This document shows, one piece after another, positions 53,153-61,964 of a stretch of DNA of 64,000 bases. The stretch comes from Verrucomicrobiaceae bacterium (GTDB lineage: Bacteria > Verrucomicrobiota > Verrucomicrobiia > Verrucomicrobiales > Verrucomicrobiaceae). The notes beneath the pieces were generated by a model. That model was not told the origin of the DNA. It saw nothing but the letters and a program-made list of their open reading frames with translations, and did no database searches. Positions within the stretch are counted from its first letter, which is position 1; every line of letters starts with the position of its first letter. The DNA lies in assembly GCA_947507875.1 (NCBI GenBank), contig CANNQP010000007.1, positions 1 to 64,000 on the forward strand, read 5' to 3'. The translations under genes and the position numbers were made by a program.

Positions 53153-54010
53153 TTAGACGTCATTTTGCTCTTTAGCTTCTTCGGTAGATTCGTTCGCAAT
53201 GCCTTCAAGGGGAGACCCCTCAGCAGTGGAAAAAAGTTTGGGGTTTGCGGCTGCGGCTTTAGCCGCAGCACGTTCTAGCTTTTGAATAGCCTTTTTCATT
53301 CGTGTCGCTGCTTCAGACACTTTATCTCCTTCGATGACATCCCTTTTCAAAATGTCGTTCTTCATCAGATCGGAAATCTGTTCGGTGTCCACTTTCAGCT
53401 CAGGAAAGTAACGCCGAAGTTCACGCCGGACGACCGAGAGTATGGCATCCGTCATCAGAACTTGAGCAACTGTGTAGCGATTCAAAAGCTGAGAATGCTG
53501 ATGGAAGATATCCATGGCATCTGTGGTGATACCCTCTTTGCAAAGAAGAAAGAGTCGGCGTTGGTCATCTTCGCTCTTCAAGTTGATGTTGAGGAGGTCA
53601 AAGGATGATACCTCTTCAGTTTCCAAAGGCTGCGTGAACCGAATGCGGTATAGTCGCCACTGAAGACTATTGGTTAGAACGATCCATTCGATCCCTTGTC
53701 CTGCACCATAGGCTACCGCTTGGCGCAGATGGGAGTCATTCAAGGTCACTCCAGCGGCCTTGACCTCAATCAAGTATCGGATCCGGTCACTCAACTTCAC
53801 CGCGAGGTCGCAATAAGTTCCCTTGATTTGTACTTCGCTCGTCAGCTCGGAGTATTTATCATAGCCAAACATGTAGGCCATGATGTCCTTAACCAAGGTT
53901 ACGGTATCAGCTTCTGATACATCGCGTGCCTTGTGGTTACTTGCGATGCCTTGGAAGTTTTTTAGGTGATCTGCAAAGCGGTCGCTAACTTTCTTGGGTA
54001 TTTTTAACAT
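53153..54010 (-). CDS. Orphan HsdR N-terminal-like nuclease-domain protein
   Basis: 285 residues from ATG 54010 (MLKIPKKVSDRF); an ATG 15 codons upstream is also possible. The first half matches the type I restriction R-subunit N-terminal domain: FGYDKYSELTSEVQIKG, then CDLAVKLSDRIRYLIEVKAAG, which gives the D...ExK of the PD-(D/E)XK nuclease core, and GIEWIVLTNSLQWRLYRI. The second half is helical and ends in an Ala/Lys/Glu-rich tail. There is no helicase part, specificity or methylase gene nearby, so it is not a classical restriction system. It is flanked by interspersed repeats, and the AT-rich DNA near it suggests acquisition. Confidence 0.75.
   Translation of the reverse strand: MLKIPKKVSDRFADHLKNFQGIASNHKARDVSEADTVTLVKDIMAYMFGYDKYSELTSEVQIKGTYCDLAVKLSDRIRYLIEVKAAGVTLNDSHLRQAVAYGAGQGIEWIVLTNSLQWRLYRIRFTQPLETEEVSSFDLLNINLKSEDDQRRLFLLCKEGITTDAMDIFHQHSQLLNRYTVAQVLMTDAILSVVRRELRRYFPELKVDTEQISDLMKNDILKRDVIEGDKVSEAATRMKKAIQKLERAAAKAAAANPKLFSTAEGSPLEGIANESTEEAKEQNDV
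53250..53269. repeat. Perfect palindrome inside the HsdR-N-like gene
   Basis: GCTGCGGCT-TT-AGCCGCAGC is a 9-2-9 inverted repeat. It encodes an Ala-Lys-Ala run in the C-terminal tail. Its 14-base core (53253-53266) is identical to the second hairpin of the element at 29640-29653. Confidence 0.7.
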
Positions 54011-54206
54011 GGCGATCTCAAGAGATGAGGGTGTGAAGCGTGATTCATCAAACATAAAGCAGCAAACTTGTCAGCCAATTTATGCATCCGCTCTCAAGTC
54101 CTTAGATGTTAATCAAGAATTTAAATGAAACTTTTTTAGAATTATTAGATAAAAAATTAAGACTTTCCTCATTTCCATGTTCGAAAGTCTGGCTTTCACG
54201 TTGTAG

Positions 54207-54593
54207 GGTCTTTTTCGAAGGACAGTTGCGATTGCGAAGCTTCGCGGCCTGTTGGCGGAGGACGATCCGCGCTGGGAAGCGTTTGGCCTTAACATCCCTG
54301 CAAATTCAACGCCGCTGGTGGCTGTGACAGCCTTGACACTGACGCCGAATACCCCTGGACGTTTGGACTTGAGCTAGGAGGCCGTGGTGCGGGCCAGCTA
54401 CTACCGGATTTTCATCCAGGAGGTGGGGGTGGATGAGGATTTTCGTTTTCTCGCACGAGATCGGGACCTGGACCACATCCTCAAAGATCTGCCGCCGGGG
54501 AGTACCGTTCGGGTCTATGTGATCGCTGCCAATGAGGGTGGTGAAGCCGCCCCCTCACCGATGGTTTCCCAAGTCGTTGCAGGGGACCCGTGA
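54207..54593 (+). pseudogene. Fibronectin type III-domain gene remnant with nonsense codon
   Basis: The frame reads AKLRGLLAEDDPRWEAFGL, then an FN3-like domain from ALTLTPNTPGRLDLS to YVIAANEGGEAAPSP. A TAG at 54375-54377 stands where an FN3 domain has its conserved Trp (TGG), so one base change broke it. There is also an in-frame TAG at 54204 and no start codon or signal peptide upstream. The intact gene was presumably larger. The preceding 54056-54200 is AT-rich and holds no gene. Confidence 0.7.
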
Positions 54594-54658
54594 GGCCTGC
54601 TAAGTCAGGCGGCGACTCGCCAACGACTGCTCTTGCCTGGATGCCGAAGTTCTTTCGT

Positions 54659-54730
54659 GGGGGTGTCGGCACTGCTTTCCTGGGCCTATGGCTCAGTCTG
54701 CTATGGCGCGTGCCTTTGGCGCTGAGATGG
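54659..54730 (+). repeat. Interspersed repeat, copy C
   Basis: Contains GGTGTCGGCACTGC, then TCCTGGGC-CTAT-GGCTCAG and GCGCGTGCCTTTGGCGCTGAG. It aligns gap-free to copy B and lies in the same orientation, 1.8 kb away, with the HsdR-N-like gene and the FN3 remnant between them. Confidence 0.75.
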
Positions 54731-54767
54731 TGGAGCGGGGCGGTGACCTTTTCCCGAACTTTGGATT

Positions 54768-56285
54768 TCACGGGCTCAGTGGCATGAGTTCGAGGTAACC
54801 GGGCAGGAGGGGGGAGGTCTGCCAGGTGGTGGGCGGCTCGGCAGCTGGCTCGGGGTCGCTGGGGAACTGGTAGATGCCGAAGCCGCTGCTGGTCATGTTT
54901 TCAGGCTGGAGGATAAAGCCGCGAAAATGCACGGGAGGCCGACCCGTGCGGGCACCGGTCAGGGGATGGAGGACCTCGAATCGCCCGGAAAAGAAGCCAG
55001 TTGGGGCGTAAAAGTCGAGCCGCAGGCCTGTCAGCAGTTCGCTACGCCGGGGGAAGAGGGCTTGGTGGCGGGAAGTAAGGGTGAACGGTTGATCGGCGGC
55101 GACACCGCCTTTGAACGTGAGCTGGGCATTGCCTCCGGTGCGCGGGGCGCCGGAGAGGATGAGGGCTCCGGGCGCTGGCGGGACGTAGCTGTTGCCGACG
55201 ACGGCGAAGTTGATCTCCATCCCAGGGAACAGGCTGCGAGAGCGGGGACGCTCGACCATGTACCAGCGCAATTGGCCGCTGGAGGAGCTGCGGAAGGAGG
55301 GCTCCTGCCAGCGGTTGAGCTCGATTTCGCCGACGAGGTTGCCGTAGAGGCCGTCATCGTAGCCGATGAGGACACCGGGCAGGGTGCTCCCGAAACGCAG
55401 GAGGGGAGAAGAGGTGATGAAAGCGGTCTCGTCCGCCAGGGTGCCGATCAGGATCACCTCCAGCCCTGGGGTGAAGGCCAGGGAGGCGATGCCTTGATGC
55501 ACGTTGTCCATTAGCGCCAGATTGTGCCTGCCTTTGAGCATCTTGCGTTCATCATCCGTCGGCATGAGGCGAGGCCTCAGCTCGATGCGCTCGGTAGCGA
55601 AGGAATCGATCTCGATGACGGCCGTCAGACGGCGCACGAAGCCGGGCTTGGCCTCTTGGGTGAGTTTGAGGGTCAGGCCCGGCACGCCGCCGGGGCGCTG
55701 GGGAAAGCGGTGGCTCCAGTGCCTCTCGGTTTCATCCTCGGGATCAAGCTGGAGCTGCCCGGCGTAGCGCTGGCGTTGGCCGAGGATGGTCATGCTGCCA
55801 GAGAAAGCGCCGGTGGGGGTCACCTCGACATCCAGGCGGATTGCGCGCAGGTGGAGCGGATGCCGGGCCCAGTGGGCAGCTTGCACGATGCCCATGAAGC
55901 GCCCGCCGGGACCGAAGTCGGGCTGAGGTTCATCCACGACCTGCACCACCCAGAGGGCAGGTAGGGAACTGCGCTGCGCATCGGTCAGGCGGAGGGTGAC
56001 ACGATAGAGCCCGCTGCGTGTCGGGGTGCCGATGATGGTCCGGTCTGTCGAAAAGCGTAGCCCCGGCGGCATGCCGGTGGCCTTGACGGTGAAGGGGTCG
56101 TCGGAGCTGGATCCATACTCGGGCCAGATGACTTCCCCGCGTGTCTCGACATCGACTCCGCGGACGAGGATGGCAGGCAGAAAATCCGTGCCGACGTGGA
56201 GGTAAGGCTCCTGAGCGACAAGGCTGACCCATGACAGGCTGATGAGCCAAAGCAGGGCTTGCCTGAAATAGAGTGAGGTCATCAT
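54768..56285 (-). CDS. Secreted beta-rich protein with N-terminal Ig-like domain
   Basis: 505 residues with signal peptide QALLWLISLSWVSLVAQ. An Ig-like putative domain follows (about 60-115, TGMPPGLRFSTDRTIIGTPTRSGLYRVTLRLTD). Then come two long beta-rich halves, each with a pattern like TPTGAFSGSMTILGQRQRYAG and APTGFFSGRFEVLHPLTG. The same layout is at the C-terminus of the 984-residue protein at 25618, so they are relatives. Likely a surface or periplasmic protein. Function unknown. Confidence 0.7.
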   Translation of the reverse strand: MMTSLYFRQALLWLISLSWVSLVAQEPYLHVGTDFLPAILVRGVDVETRGEVIWPEYGSSSDDPFTVKATGMPPGLRFSTDRTIIGTPTRSGLYRVTLRLTDAQRSSLPALWVVQVVDEPQPDFGPGGRFMGIVQAAHWARHPLHLRAIRLDVEVTPTGAFSGSMTILGQRQRYAGQLQLDPEDETERHWSHRFPQRPGGVPGLTLKLTQEAKPGFVRRLTAVIEIDSFATERIELRPRLMPTDDERKMLKGRHNLALMDNVHQGIASLAFTPGLEVILIGTLADETAFITSSPLLRFGSTLPGVLIGYDDGLYGNLVGEIELNRWQEPSFRSSSSGQLRWYMVERPRSRSLFPGMEINFAVVGNSYVPPAPGALILSGAPRTGGNAQLTFKGGVAADQPFTLTSRHQALFPRRSELLTGLRLDFYAPTGFFSGRFEVLHPLTGARTGRPPVHFRGFILQPENMTSSGFGIYQFPSDPEPAAEPPTTWQTSPLLPGYLELMPLSP

Positions 56286-56501
56286 GGGTTTCTTTTTTTG
56301 AGGGGAGCGCGCTTTTTTGGACAGCTTTTGAGCTGGAGGCCGCCCAAAGGGCTACCCGACGCAAGGGTCGGATTGGAACAGGATGCGGTAGCTGGAATAG
56401 GGTGGGAGATGCCTTTGGAAAGCCAAAGTGACAGTGCAATCAGAGCTATCCGTGAAGAGGTGGCCCCTCTTTTGATCGAGGGTCTCAAGAGGTGGCGGAA
56501 C

Positions 56502-56852
56502 TCAGCGCAAGTTCTCCACTTTCACAGTGAAATCGGGATGCACCGTTGCTTGCACCTTGTAGTGGCTGCTAGCTTCGAAGTAACCGTCTTCCGGTGAGGT
56601 GTAATGGTGGCCATTGGCCTCGAAGTCTAGCTGAAGACCGGTTTCCCCCGTTGGCATGACCTCCATTTTGCGTTGCTGACCGGAAGCAAGGTTGCCCACT
56701 GGCTGGGAAAAGCCCGTGCCCCGGGCCACGACGTTGCGCAGCTCTGCGGGCGAGTCGTTGCGCACGGTGAGGGTGGGATGACGGGAACACTGGCTCAACA
56801 AGAGCATGAGGACCCACCCATGGAGGAAAAAGCCGCGCGCGCTGCGATTCAT
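56502..56852 (-). CDS. Small putative lipoprotein
   Basis: 116 residues from ATG 56852. Signal with lipobox-like LLLSQC (C22; Gln at -1 is unusual). The mature part is a single beta-rich domain with PTLTVRNDSPAELRNVVARG, VGNLASGQQRKMEV and TVHPDFTVKVENLR. The frame continues upstream, but the extra sequence has no coding character. Unknown family. It is divergent from the esterase gene. Confidence 0.6.
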   Translation of the reverse strand: MNRSARGFFLHGWVLMLLLSQCSRHPTLTVRNDSPAELRNVVARGTGFSQPVGNLASGQQRKMEVMPTGETGLQLDFEANGHHYTSPEDGYFEASSHYKVQATVHPDFTVKVENLR

Positions 56853-56942
56853 GAAGAAAGTGAGGGGTAATACTGCCTTTCGGCATTGCTTTGCGCTGCA
56901 ACATGCGCTTGGGGCAGGCGTTTGCTTGGTCTTTTTCATCTT

Positions 56943-57818
56943 ATGCATCGCCGTCTCTTTTGCGCTTTCTCTGCCTTCCTGACCCTGGTTCTGCCGCTTT
57001 CCGCTGCTCCGCAGGATGATCAATACATTCTGGGACCGGATTCCCAAGAGCAGTCCGGCGTGCCAAAGGGGGAGGTGATCCAGATGCCCGCTTGGACGGA
57101 CTCGAAAATTTACCCCGGCACTACCCGTGACTGGTGGATTTACGTGCCTGCTCAGTATCAAAAGGGTAACCCTGCTGCGGTGATGGTGTTTTGCGATGGT
57201 GCGGGCTTTGTGAAGCGCGATGGCCAGTTCCGCGTGCCAACGGTCTTCGATAACCTGATCGCCAAAGGGCAGATGCCAGTGACGATCGGGATTTTCATCC
57301 AACCAGGGATGTTCCCCAACCAGGATCCCAAGGCGAAGGCGCGCAGTAATCGCAGCTTCGAATATGACTCACTCGGCGACCTCCATGCCCGCTTTTTGCT
57401 GGAGGAAATCCTGCCTGCCGTCGCCAAGAACTATACCCTGACGACAGATCCTGAGCAGCGCGCCATCTGCGGGAATAGCAGCGGCGGTATCTGCGCCTTT
57501 ACCGTCGCATGGGAGAGACCCGACGCCTTCCGCAAGGTGGTCAGCCACATCGGCAGCTTCACGAACATCCGTGGCGGTTATGTTTACCCCGCGCTGATCC
57601 GCAAGACCGATAAGAAGCCGCTGCGCGTGTTTTTGCAGGACGGGAAAAACGACTTAGACAACCAGTTCGGCAACTGGCCGCTGGCAAACGAGGACATGGC
57701 CGCTGCGCTGAAGTTCGCCAGCTATGACTACCAGTTCGTCATGGGCGAAGGCACCCACAACGGTAAGCATGGTGCCGCGCTTCTGCCCGACACGCTGCGC
57801 TGGCTGTGGCGGAAGTGA
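56943..57818 (+). CDS. Secreted esterase D/Fes-like alpha-beta hydrolase
   Basis: 291 residues from ATG 56943 with signal peptide [17 protein letters not shown]. The alpha/beta hydrolase pattern: [27 protein letters not shown], then the nucleophile elbow [20 protein letters not shown], acid region [14 protein letters not shown], and the His in [11 protein letters not shown]. It belongs to the putative esterase (enterochelin-esterase-like) group. It is probably for carbohydrate or feruloyl esters outside the cytoplasm. Followed after 39 bases by an SMP-30-like gene, likely co-transcribed. Confidence 0.87.
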   Translation: MHRRLFCAFSAFLTLVLPLSAAPQDDQYILGPDSQEQSGVPKGEVIQMPAWTDSKIYPGTTRDWWIYVPAQYQKGNPAAVMVFCDGAGFVKRDGQFRVPTVFDNLIAKGQMPVTIGIFIQPGMFPNQDPKAKARSNRSFEYDSLGDLHARFLLEEILPAVAKNYTLTTDPEQRAICGNSSGGICAFTVAWERPDAFRKVVSHIGSFTNIRGGYVYPALIRKTDKKPLRVFLQDGKNDLDNQFGNWPLANEDMAAALKFASYDYQFVMGEGTHNGKHGAALLPDTLRWLWRK

Positions 57819-57857
57819 AGCTGCGACGCTCAAAAGACGATTTATTCACCACGAACC

Positions 57858-58751
57858 ATGCCACGCTTCCACCATACTGCCTCCGCCTTTGCTGCTGTGC
57901 TTCTCTCTGCCTGCCTCGTGTCTGCGCAGGACACCTCGCTGCATGAGTATCTCATCGATTCGGAACCCTGGAAGGAGGTGGTCGCGGGGTATGACTTCAC
58001 GGATGGTCTGTGTGTGGATGCCGCGGGGAATCTGTTCTTCACCGACGTGAAGAGCGGCAAGGGCATTTACAAGCTCGACGCGGCCACCGGGAAAGTGGGC
58101 CTTTTTCTCGATCATCTGCCTGGCATCAGTGGCCTGCAGATCGGCCCGGACGGCCGCTTCTACGCCTGCCACAATCGTGAGCAGCGTGTGATCGCCATCA
58201 GCATGAAGGGGGATGTGGAGGTCTTGCTCACCGGGGTGAAGTGCAATGATCTCGTCGTGAGCCAAGCGGGGCATCTTTACTTCACTGAGACGCCAACGCA
58301 GCGCATCCATCTGATCACCAAGGACAAAAAGCACCTCATCGCTGATGAGGGGCAGGTGCAGAAGCCGAATGGCATCACGCTTTCCTCGGATGAGCGCACG
58401 CTGGTGGTCTCCGAGCATGGCGGAAAACATGTGTGGGCGTGGCGCATTGAGGTGGATGGTAGCCTGACTGCGGGAGCGCCTTACATGACGATGTGGTTGC
58501 CGGTGGGCAAGACGACTGCGGCCGGCGATGGCGCAACGACAGAATCGAAGGGACGTTACTTTGTCACCACGGAGCTGGGCATCCAGGTCTTTGATGCCAC
58601 GGGCCGACTCGCGGGCATCATCGCCAAGCCAGTGGCGGATGGGAAAGTCGTGAGTTGTGAGTTCGCCGGCAAAGAGCATGACATCCTGTATGTGGCGGCT
58701 GGGGACAAGATCTTCGGCCGTAAGCTCAAGGTCTCCGGCTACTTTCGCTGA
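57858..58751 (+). CDS. Secreted SMP-30/gluconolactonase-like beta-propeller
   Basis: 297 residues with signal peptide FAAVLLSACLVSA. Six-bladed-propeller repeats: DGLCVDAAGNLFFTDVKSGKGIYKLD, GLQIGPDGRFYACHNREQRV, NDLVVSQAGHLYFTETPTQRI and KPNGITLSSDERTLVVSEHG, with the Glu/Asn/Asp that bind calcium or zinc in the family. Members hydrolyse lactones such as gluconolactone. Placed after an esterase, it may complete breakdown of a sugar ester or lactone, which is inference. Confidence 0.87.
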   Translation: MPRFHHTASAFAAVLLSACLVSAQDTSLHEYLIDSEPWKEVVAGYDFTDGLCVDAAGNLFFTDVKSGKGIYKLDAATGKVGLFLDHLPGISGLQIGPDGRFYACHNREQRVIAISMKGDVEVLLTGVKCNDLVVSQAGHLYFTETPTQRIHLITKDKKHLIADEGQVQKPNGITLSSDERTLVVSEHGGKHVWAWRIEVDGSLTAGAPYMTMWLPVGKTTAAGDGATTESKGRYFVTTELGIQVFDATGRLAGIIAKPVADGKVVSCEFAGKEHDILYVAAGDKIFGRKLKVSGYFR

Positions 58752-58954
58752 ATTAGATTGGGCAAAGTCCTTGGTGCCGAAACGAACGGATTCGAGGAAA
58801 TTTCGAATCGACGGGCTGGGGGCTGAATAGCTCCAGCTTGGCTCGCGTTTTTCTGGCTGCCTGTGCGTGGGCTTCGACCCTACGAGTCTAGCCCGGGCGT
58901 CCGATTTTGCAGCCTGCCCCTTGGCATGCGATGGCGCATCCCCACAAGGGAAGC

Positions 58955-59530
58955 TCAGTCTCGGAAAGCTTCCTCGACGTACTCGCAGAGCACGTGCCCG
59001 GCCATGAGATGGCATTCTTGGGCATAGGCGGTGATGACCGTGGGCACGCAGTAGGCGTGGTGAGCTTGTGCGGCGCAGTCGCCTCCGTTTTGTCCTGTGA
59101 AGCTGACGACCACACAGCCGCGTTCACGTGCGGCCTGAAGCCCAGCGACGACGTTTTTGCTAGTGCCCGAGGTGGAGATGCCGACGACGACATCACCCGG
59201 CTGCGCCAGCGCCTCGATTTGGCGGGAAAAGACCGTTTCGAAGCCGTAGTCGTTGCTATGCGCCGTGAGGATGGAGGTGTCCGTGGTCAGGGCGATCGAG
59301 GGCAATGCCCGACGATTCATGCGATAGCGCACCACGAGTTCAGCGGCGAGGTGCTGGGCATCAGCGGCGCTACCACCATTGCCGAAGAATAGAATTTTTT
59401 TCCCAGCTTTGAGCGCGCGGACCCAGGCTTCGGCGATGGCTGTTAGCACCTCACGACATTCCCCGAGGCGGTTGATCGTGGCCAGATGGCCTTCCAGGTG
59501 GTTCTGGAGCAGATGGGTAAAGTCGGACAT
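58955..59530 (-). CDS. gmhA: Sedoheptulose-7-phosphate isomerase
   Basis: The first enzyme of ADP-heptose synthesis for LPS: sedoheptulose 7-phosphate to D-glycero-D-manno-heptose 7-phosphate. 191 residues, a normal length. SIS domain with ILFFGNGGSAADAQHLAAELV, ALTTDTSILTAHSNDYGFETVFSRQ, VVGISTSGTSKNV and the C-terminal AQECHLMAGHVLCEYVE. It directly follows hldA (10 bases) in the operon aroG-orf-hldA-gmhA. Confidence 0.93.
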   Translation of the reverse strand: MSDFTHLLQNHLEGHLATINRLGECREVLTAIAEAWVRALKAGKKILFFGNGGSAADAQHLAAELVVRYRMNRRALPSIALTTDTSILTAHSNDYGFETVFSRQIEALAQPGDVVVGISTSGTSKNVVAGLQAARERGCVVVSFTGQNGGDCAAQAHHAYCVPTVITAYAQECHLMAGHVLCEYVEEAFRD

Positions 59531-59540
59531 GGTGGGAAAA

Positions 59541-60551
59541 TCAGTCTTCGAGGGCAGCCATCAGCTCGTCTTTCATCACGCGTGCGGTGCCCAACTTACC
59601 CACGACGATGCCGCTGGCTCGGTTGGCGATGTCAGCCGCATCTTCTGCGCACAGACCTGCCGCCATGGCGAGCGTGAGGAAGGCGATGGCGGTATCACCC
59701 GCGCCGGACACATCATAGACCTCGCGGGCTCGGGTCGGGATGTGGTGGGGATCTCGGTCGCGCTGGAAGAGCATCATGCCCTGCTCGCCCAAGGTCACGA
59801 GCACCTTGCCCACGGCCCATTGGTCTAGCAGCTGTTCGCCGACCTCGAGCAGGCGTTTGTCCTCCCTCGGTGGGCCTGGGGTGCGATGGTCCTGAATCCC
59901 CGCTGCGGCGAAGGCTTCGAGTCGGTTCGGCTTCACCAGTGTGGCCCCGCGCCAGCTCAGGGGATTTCGGGGCGAAGGATCGACCGTGACCAACTTGCCT
60001 GCCGATTTGGCTAGGGCCAGCACTTGGTCCACGAAGGCTTGGGTAACGAAGCCTTTGCCGTAATCTTCAATGATTAGGCCATCGAGCTCGGGCAGGATGG
60101 CCTCGACCCGGTGTGAGATTTCTTGAAGCTCACTGGTGGAGAGTTTTTCGATCATTTCCCGGTCCACGCGTACGACATGCTGCTGGCGCGCGATGATGCG
60201 CGTTTTGGCGATGGTGGGGAGCGTGTCACTTTCCAGCATGGGATCGGTGTTCACACCTTCTTCGTTCAGCAGACGCTTCAGTTCACCTGCCGCGCTGTCT
60301 TTGCCTACCCGGCCCATCAGGTAGGCATGGGCGGTGAAGGCAGAGAGATTCCTCGCCACATTGGCGGCTCCTCCAGGGAAGGTGGTTTCCTTCGTGACCT
60401 CGACGATAGGCACAGGTGCCTCTGGCGAAATGCGCCGCACGGCTCCCCAGATGAAGTGGTCCAGCATGACATCACCGATGACAAGGATGCGGCAGCCCGA
60501 CATGCGCTCCATGGCTTCGCGGGCAGTGTCAGTGGTCAGCATTCGATGCAT
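59541..60551 (-). CDS. hldA: D-glycero-beta-D-manno-heptose-7-phosphate kinase
   Basis: A PfkB-family kinase of the ADP-heptose pathway, 336 residues. LVIGDVMLDHFIWGAVRRISPEAPVPIVEV and FPGGAANVARNLSAF at the N-terminus, LIIEDYGKGFVTQ and the C-terminal AGDTAIAFLTLA with the catalytic Asp. The nucleotidyltransferase domain of the bifunctional HldE is absent, so it is the HldA/RfaE1 type. A purine-rich GGGGGGA about nine bases upstream supports the start at 60551. It lies in an operon with gmhA. Confidence 0.92.
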   Translation of the reverse strand: MHRMLTTDTAREAMERMSGCRILVIGDVMLDHFIWGAVRRISPEAPVPIVEVTKETTFPGGAANVARNLSAFTAHAYLMGRVGKDSAAGELKRLLNEEGVNTDPMLESDTLPTIAKTRIIARQQHVVRVDREMIEKLSTSELQEISHRVEAILPELDGLIIEDYGKGFVTQAFVDQVLALAKSAGKLVTVDPSPRNPLSWRGATLVKPNRLEAFAAAGIQDHRTPGPPREDKRLLEVGEQLLDQWAVGKVLVTLGEQGMMLFQRDRDPHHIPTRAREVYDVSGAGDTAIAFLTLAMAAGLCAEDAADIANRASGIVVGKLGTARVMKDELMAALED

Positions 60552-60570
60552 TAAAGGTTGTCCCCCCGGC

Positions 60571-60894
60571 TCATGCCTGTGCCTCCAGCCAGCTCACCCC
60601 ATTCAGAGGCAAAAGCCCACAGCCTGCGACATAGGTAGGAGTGTCACAGGTGGGAATATTCAGGAACATGGCGAGTGCCTTTTGGTGTTGAGTTTTCAGG
60701 TGAAAGTCGATCCAGGATTCAAGTAGGACGCGATGATAATGCTCCAGGCCACTTGTTCAAGCGTTGCATCCGACTTGGACGAGGTAGAGATGACCAGGCA
60801 TCCAGCGAGATCCCACAAGAGCGAAGCTCACACGCCGACGCACCAGTTCCGCGATGGCTGAAATGAATGCATGAAACTGCCTTTCCGTTTTCAT
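60571..60894 (-). pseudogene. ORF with an in-frame TGA, between DAHP synthase and hldA
   Basis: A 107-codon frame starts at ATG 60894, five bases after the DAHP synthase stop, and ends 19 bases before hldA. Its only internal stop is TGA at 60759-60757. The first half reads FALVGSRWMPGHLYLVQVGCNA; after the TGA it continues as TSGLEHYHRVLLESWIDFHL and ends LNGVSWLEAQA. Operon spacing suggests a real cistron. The stop may be a nonsense mutation, a sequencing error, or (speculative) a selenocysteine codon in a C-x-x-U context. I do not recognise the family. Confidence 0.5.
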
Positions 60895-60899
60895 GAGCC

Positions 60900-61964
60900 T
60901 CATTTCCCCCGGCGCGTTCTGACCGCAGCGGCTAACTCTTCCAGCATGGCCTCCGTGGCAGTCCAGTTCACGCAGGCGTCGGTGATGCTCTGGCCGTAGG
61001 TCAAAGGTTGACCGGGCTTGGCGTCTTGACGTCCCTCAACGAGGTGGCTTTCGATCATCACCCCGGTGATGGAGCGGCTGCCTGCGCTGATCTGCTCAGA
61101 CAGCGATTGGGTCACGAGGGGCTGCTTGCGGAAGTCTTTCAAGCTGTTGCCGTGGCTGCAATCCACCATCACGCTCGCGGGCAGGCCTCTGGCGGTCAGT
61201 TGACTCACGACCGCATCAATCGACGCTGCATCAAAGTTTGTCCCTGATTTGCCACCCCGTAAGATGACGTGACAGGCGCTGTTGCCTTTGGTCTTCACAA
61301 TAGCGGCAACGCCGTCTTTGGTCACGGACAGGAAGCAGTGCTGGCCAGCAGCGGCCTGGATAGCATCCAGCGCGACCTGCACGCTGCCATCGGTTCCGTT
61401 TTTGAAGCCAACCGGCATCGAGAGGCCAGAGGCGAGCTGACGATGCACCTGACTCTCGGTGGTGCGCGCCCCGATGGCACCCCAGGAGACCACGTCGGCG
61501 ATGTATTGCGGGGTGATCACATCGAGAAACTCTGTCGCAGAGGGAACAGCCATGCGGGTGAGCTCAATCAACAAGCCACGCGCCTCACGCAGGCCAGTGT
61601 TGATGTCGTAACTCTCATTCAGGTGGGGATCGTTGATGAAGCCCTTCCAGCCCACCGTGGTGCGCGGTTTCTCAAAATAGACGCGCATGAAGATTTCCAG
61701 ATCCTTCGCATGCTTCTCCCGCGCTTGCTGGATCAGCTGCGCATACTCCAGAGCACTTTTGTGGTCGTGAATCGAGCAGGGGCCAACGATGACTAGCACC
61801 CGGTCATTGTCTCGGTTCAGGATCGCCTCCGCCTGCTTGCGGGAGGACTCGATGAAAGCGGCCCCCGTTTCATTCAATGGCAGATCGTGCATGAGAAGTG
61901 CCGGCTGGATCAGCGGCAGGATCTCCGACACGCGAAGATCATCGGTAGGATGGGACTGGCTCAC
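60900..61964 (-). CDS. aroG: 3-deoxy-7-phosphoheptulonate synthase (class I, AroG-type)
   Basis: The first step of the shikimate pathway: phosphoenolpyruvate and erythrose 4-phosphate to DAHP. 354 residues from GTG 61964 (VSQSHPTDDLRVSEI), which matches AroG length; an ATG at 62045 would add 27 unfamiliar residues. Hallmarks: LVIVGPCSIHD, MRVYFEKPRTTVGWKGFINDP, ITPQYIADVVSWGAIGARTTESQVHR, GFKNGTDG, HVILRGGKSG and MVDCSHGNS. Feedback type cannot be read with confidence. It is first in a minus-strand operon with the heptose genes. Confidence 0.92.
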   Translation of the reverse strand: MSQSHPTDDLRVSEILPLIQPALLMHDLPLNETGAAFIESSRKQAEAILNRDNDRVLVIVGPCSIHDHKSALEYAQLIQQAREKHAKDLEIFMRVYFEKPRTTVGWKGFINDPHLNESYDINTGLREARGLLIELTRMAVPSATEFLDVITPQYIADVVSWGAIGARTTESQVHRQLASGLSMPVGFKNGTDGSVQVALDAIQAAAGQHCFLSVTKDGVAAIVKTKGNSACHVILRGGKSGTNFDAASIDAVVSQLTARGLPASVMVDCSHGNSLKDFRKQPLVTQSLSEQISAGSRSITGVMIESHLVEGRQDAKPGQPLTYGQSITDACVNWTATEAMLEELAAAVRTRRGK

